Both the position numbers and the translations under genes were made by a program. A DNA stretch of 64,000 nt from Verrucomicrobium sp. GAS474 (lineage in GTDB: Bacteria; Verrucomicrobiota; Verrucomicrobiia; Methylacidiphilales; GAS474). Below are positions 62,377 to 64,000 of the stretch, piece by piece. A model generated the notes under the pieces. It was not told where the DNA came from, ran no database searches, and saw nothing but the letters and a program-made list of their open reading frames with translations. The stretch's first letter is position 1. Each line of letters starts with the position of its first letter. The DNA is taken from the NCBI RefSeq assembly GCF_900105685.1, contig NZ_LT629781.1, forward strand, positions 2,232,001-2,296,000. Direction: 5' to 3'.

Positions 62377-63111
62377 ATGTCCCTCCTCTCCCTCGCCGTC
62401 ATCGGCGGCCGCGGCCGCCTCGGAAGCGCCATCGTCCGCCTGGCCGAGGCCGACCACGCCTTCGATGACGCCACCGTCCCGGCGGGCCGGGTCATCCCGC
62501 TCCTGAACGCCTTCGACGTCGTCGTCGACGTCAGCCACCATAGCGCCACCGACGACCTCCTCGCCCAGGCCGTGCTGGAGAAAGTCCCCCTCGTCATCGG
62601 GACCACCGGCCACACGCCCGAGGAGCGGGAACGGATCGCGCAGGCCTCCGGGAAGATCGCCATCGTCCTCGCCTCGAATTTCTCCGTCGGCGTCAACGTC
62701 CTCTTCCACCTCACGCGGAAGGCCGCCGAGATCCTCGGGGCCGAATACGACCAGGAAATCGTCGAGATGCACCACCGGAACAAGCTCGACGCCCCGAGCG
62801 GGACCGCCCGCTCCCTCGCCGAGATCCTCTGCGAGGTGAAGGGGAAATCCTACGACGAGCTCGTCCAGGACGGCCGCTCCGGCGAGCCCGGCAAGCGGAC
62901 CCGGGACGAGATCGGCATGCACGCCCTGCGCGGCGGTGACGTGATCGGCGACCACACCGTCACCTTCGCCGGAATCGGCGAGCGGATCGAGCTGACCCAC
63001 AAGGCCTCGAACCGCGACGTCTTCGCGATGGGGGCGCTCCGGGCCGCGAAGTGGGTCCAGACCGCCCAGCCCGGCCTCTATTCGATGCAGGACGTGCTGG
63101 GATTGAAGTAG
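62377..63111 (+). CDS. dapB: 4-hydroxy-tetrahydrodipicolinate reductase
   Basis: A 244-residue NAD(P)H-dependent reductase acting on the DapA product. The N-terminal loop is AVIGGRGRLGSAIV (the common form is GAxGRMG). The central VDVSHHSATDDLL, VIGTTGHTPEERE and the active site EYDQEIVEMHHRNKLDAPSGTARSLAE contain the catalytic His/Lys. No succinylase or acetylase gene follows, so the steps to LL-DAP (dapD/dapC/dapE or dapL) lie elsewhere. Confidence 0.94.
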   Translation: MSLLSLAVIGGRGRLGSAIVRLAEADHAFDDATVPAGRVIPLLNAFDVVVDVSHHSATDDLLAQAVLEKVPLVIGTTGHTPEERERIAQASGKIAIVLASNFSVGVNVLFHLTRKAAEILGAEYDQEIVEMHHRNKLDAPSGTARSLAEILCEVKGKSYDELVQDGRSGEPGKRTRDEIGMHALRGGDVIGDHTVTFAGIGERIELTHKASNRDVFAMGALRAAKWVQTAQPGLYSMQDVLGLK

Positions 63112-63126
63112 AGCGACCTCGCTTCG

Positions 63127-63163
63127 CTCTTTTGCGCTCCCTCTTTCGAGGGAGTGAAAAGAG
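63127..63163 (+). terminator. two-part hairpin after dapB
   Basis: CTCTTTT pairs with AAAAGAG, and inside it CTCCCTC pairs with GAGGGAG around a TTTC loop. No T-run follows on the plus strand. Probably the operon's end, although not a textbook terminator. Confidence 0.4.
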
Positions 63164-63167
63164 AAGG

Positions 63168-63199
63168 TTGACTTATTACGGTTAAAAGCGTAATAAGTC
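63168..63199 (+). promoter_or_regulatory. perfect AT-rich palindrome overlapping a promoter-like sequence
   Basis: GACTTATTACG (63170-63180) and CGTAATAAGTC (63189-63199) are exact inverted copies around GTTAAAAG. TTGACT (63168-63173) and TAATAA (63191-63196), 17 bases apart, fit a promoter, so the palindrome could be the operator of the small downstream gene. Confidence 0.42.
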
Positions 63200-63209
63200 G
63201 CCTCGTAGT

Positions 63210-63404
63210 ATGTCTCCTACGGTTAAAACAGCACAAATGGGTGAGCCGCCCCTGTCCCGGAACGTCTTTCCAGCGATTCTCCGGGCGGTGTTCGGCGTGG
63301 CGGTGCTTTGGACGGCGATGCATTTCTTCTTCGCATGGCAGGATGGCCGCCTCTCGGTCGTGATGGCGAAGATCATGCCCGCCGTGACGACGACTTCCCG
63401 TTAG
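63210..63404 (+). CDS. small membrane protein (64 aa)
   Basis: A short ORF with one hydrophobic helix (VFPAILRAVFGVAVLWTAMHFFFAW) and polar ends. Its ATG lies about 14 bases after a promoter-like palindrome, giving a very short leader. No family is recognised, and no SD is present. It converges on the flavoprotein gene 55 bases away. It could be a real small membrane protein or a chance ORF. Confidence 0.42.
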   Translation: MSPTVKTAQMGEPPLSRNVFPAILRAVFGVAVLWTAMHFFFAWQDGRLSVVMAKIMPAVTTTSR

Positions 63405-63459
63405 GCCCCGCCCGGCTCCTGCCTTCCGCTTCTCCTGTTTCAGGAGGCGACGAGGGACG

Positions 63460-64000
63460 CTACCTCTTCCTCATCTTCTCGAGGAGACGCTCCGTCTCCT
63501 CCTTTTTCATCAATGCCGCCGAGATCGCCTCGGCCACGGCCGGGGCATGCCCCATGACGGTGAGGACCGACGGGGCCTTCGGGCCGACGACTTCCCCGAC
63601 GGCCCAGACATCGGGGGCCGAGGTGCGGTGGGAGGAATCGACCTCGATATACCCTTCCCCGGTGCGGTGGACCTGCCCGGCGGCGAAGGCGCTCCGGGGG
63701 ACGTAGCCGAGATTGGCATAGGCGAGGTTGCACCGCTCGATCCGTTCCCCGTCGGGCGTGTTGAAGCGGATCGCATGGTCGGGAAGGAACTCCGCGACCT
63801 CCCAGCCGGTGCGGAGGACGATGTTCGGCTGCGCGGCGGCCTCCTCCAGGATCTGGGCGCGGACCTTCGGGTGGGTTCCCCGGACGGCGATGATTACCCG
63901 GCCCGCGTGGCCCTCCTTCGCCTCGGTCACGGCGGTCGAGAAGGCGTTGTTCCCGCCGCCGACGATGAGGACGGTCCCGCCGGGAGGGGAGGCGGGCTCC
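63460..64000 (-). CDS. thioredoxin-reductase-like FAD/NAD(P) oxidoreductase, C-terminal part (5' end outside window)
   Basis: The frame is open from the right edge. It begins with the NAD(P)-binding fold GTVLIVGGGNNAFSTAVTEAKEGHAGRVIIAVRG, passes through EVAEFLPDHAIRFNTPDGERIERCNLAYANLGYVPR, and ends with the second FAD motif SAPDVWAVGEVVGPKAPSVLTVMGHAPAVAEAI. This is the C-terminal half of a class II pyridine-nucleotide disulfide oxidoreductase of the TrxB/YpdA type. The FAD-binding N-terminus and any redox CxxC are outside the window, so the substrate cannot be judged. Confidence 0.8.
   Translation of the reverse strand, partial: EPASPPGGTVLIVGGGNNAFSTAVTEAKEGHAGRVIIAVRGTHPKVRAQILEEAAAQPNIVLRTGWEVAEFLPDHAIRFNTPDGERIERCNLAYANLGYVPRSAFAAGQVHRTGEGYIEVDSSHRTSAPDVWAVGEVVGPKAPSVLTVMGHAPAVAEAISAALMKKEETERLLEKMRKR

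Overview
This is a GC-rich, gene-dense chromosomal segment from a Gram-negative, LPS-bearing, DAP-type bacterium. I read it as probably Verrucomicrobiota, within the PVC superphylum. This rests on protein appearance and gene order only: kdsB next to pyrG (an arrangement also known in Chlamydiae), hpnC/hpnD/hpnE squalene genes, a dnaG-rpoD pair, S55-type secreted proteins and many weak or absent Shine-Dalgarno sites. No rRNA or tRNA gene was seen, so the phylum call is an inference.

Layout. 1-6.5 kb: the 3' end of hemL, then secreted or surface proteins (SpoIVB/S55-like protein, beta-propeller protein, hexapeptide protein, putative beta-barrel). 6.8-13.2 kb: accessory genes (soluble PAS-PAS chemotaxis-type transducer, CE7 esterase, multimodular GH16 glucanase, ankyrin-repeat protein), with a long G-U-tolerant hairpin between the esterase and the glucanase. 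13.3-17.5 kb: rpoD and dnaG on the minus strand, each with an unusual N-terminus. 17.5-27.1 kb: a plus-strand run of a DUF362 protein, mazG, an M14 peptidase, pheA, heptose genes (rfaE1, gmhB), Kdo genes (kdsB-pyrG-kdsA) and the LPS-export genes lptC-lptA. 27.2-30.3 kb: squalene synthesis, with hpnD and hpnE fused into one gene. 30.4-43.3 kb: coaE, rho, galE, a TauE permease, GT39 and GT4 glycosyltransferases, a double-domain NDP kinase, aspC, dsbD, an M23 peptidase and a small membrane protein.

43.3-52.8 kb is a sulfur block. cysH-ubiD runs divergently from cysD-cysNC (sulfate to APS, PAPS and sulfite). It is followed by a minus-strand operon headed by a clear SAM-I riboswitch and encoding a threonine-synthase-like enzyme, a MoaD/ThiS-type protein ending in Gly-Gly, and a NIL-domain protein. 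I read this as a SAM-repressed, sulfur-carrier-dependent route into homocysteine/methionine. moeA is divergent from it. Between cysNC and this operon lies a diverged tandem duplication of a mini-gene unit: G-run hairpin, TTTGCCC/GGGCAAA palindrome, hairpin covering a purine-rich SD, 35-39 codon ORF, terminator. I cannot assign it to any known family.

52.9-64 kb: a signalling cluster (small DUF3391-like protein, HDOD protein, GAF-PAS-PAS histidine kinase), an unknown secreted protein, a lipoprotein amidase, the lysine/DAP cluster lysA-dapF-dapA-dapB, a small membrane protein behind an AT-rich palindrome, and the edge of a thioredoxin-reductase-like flavoprotein.
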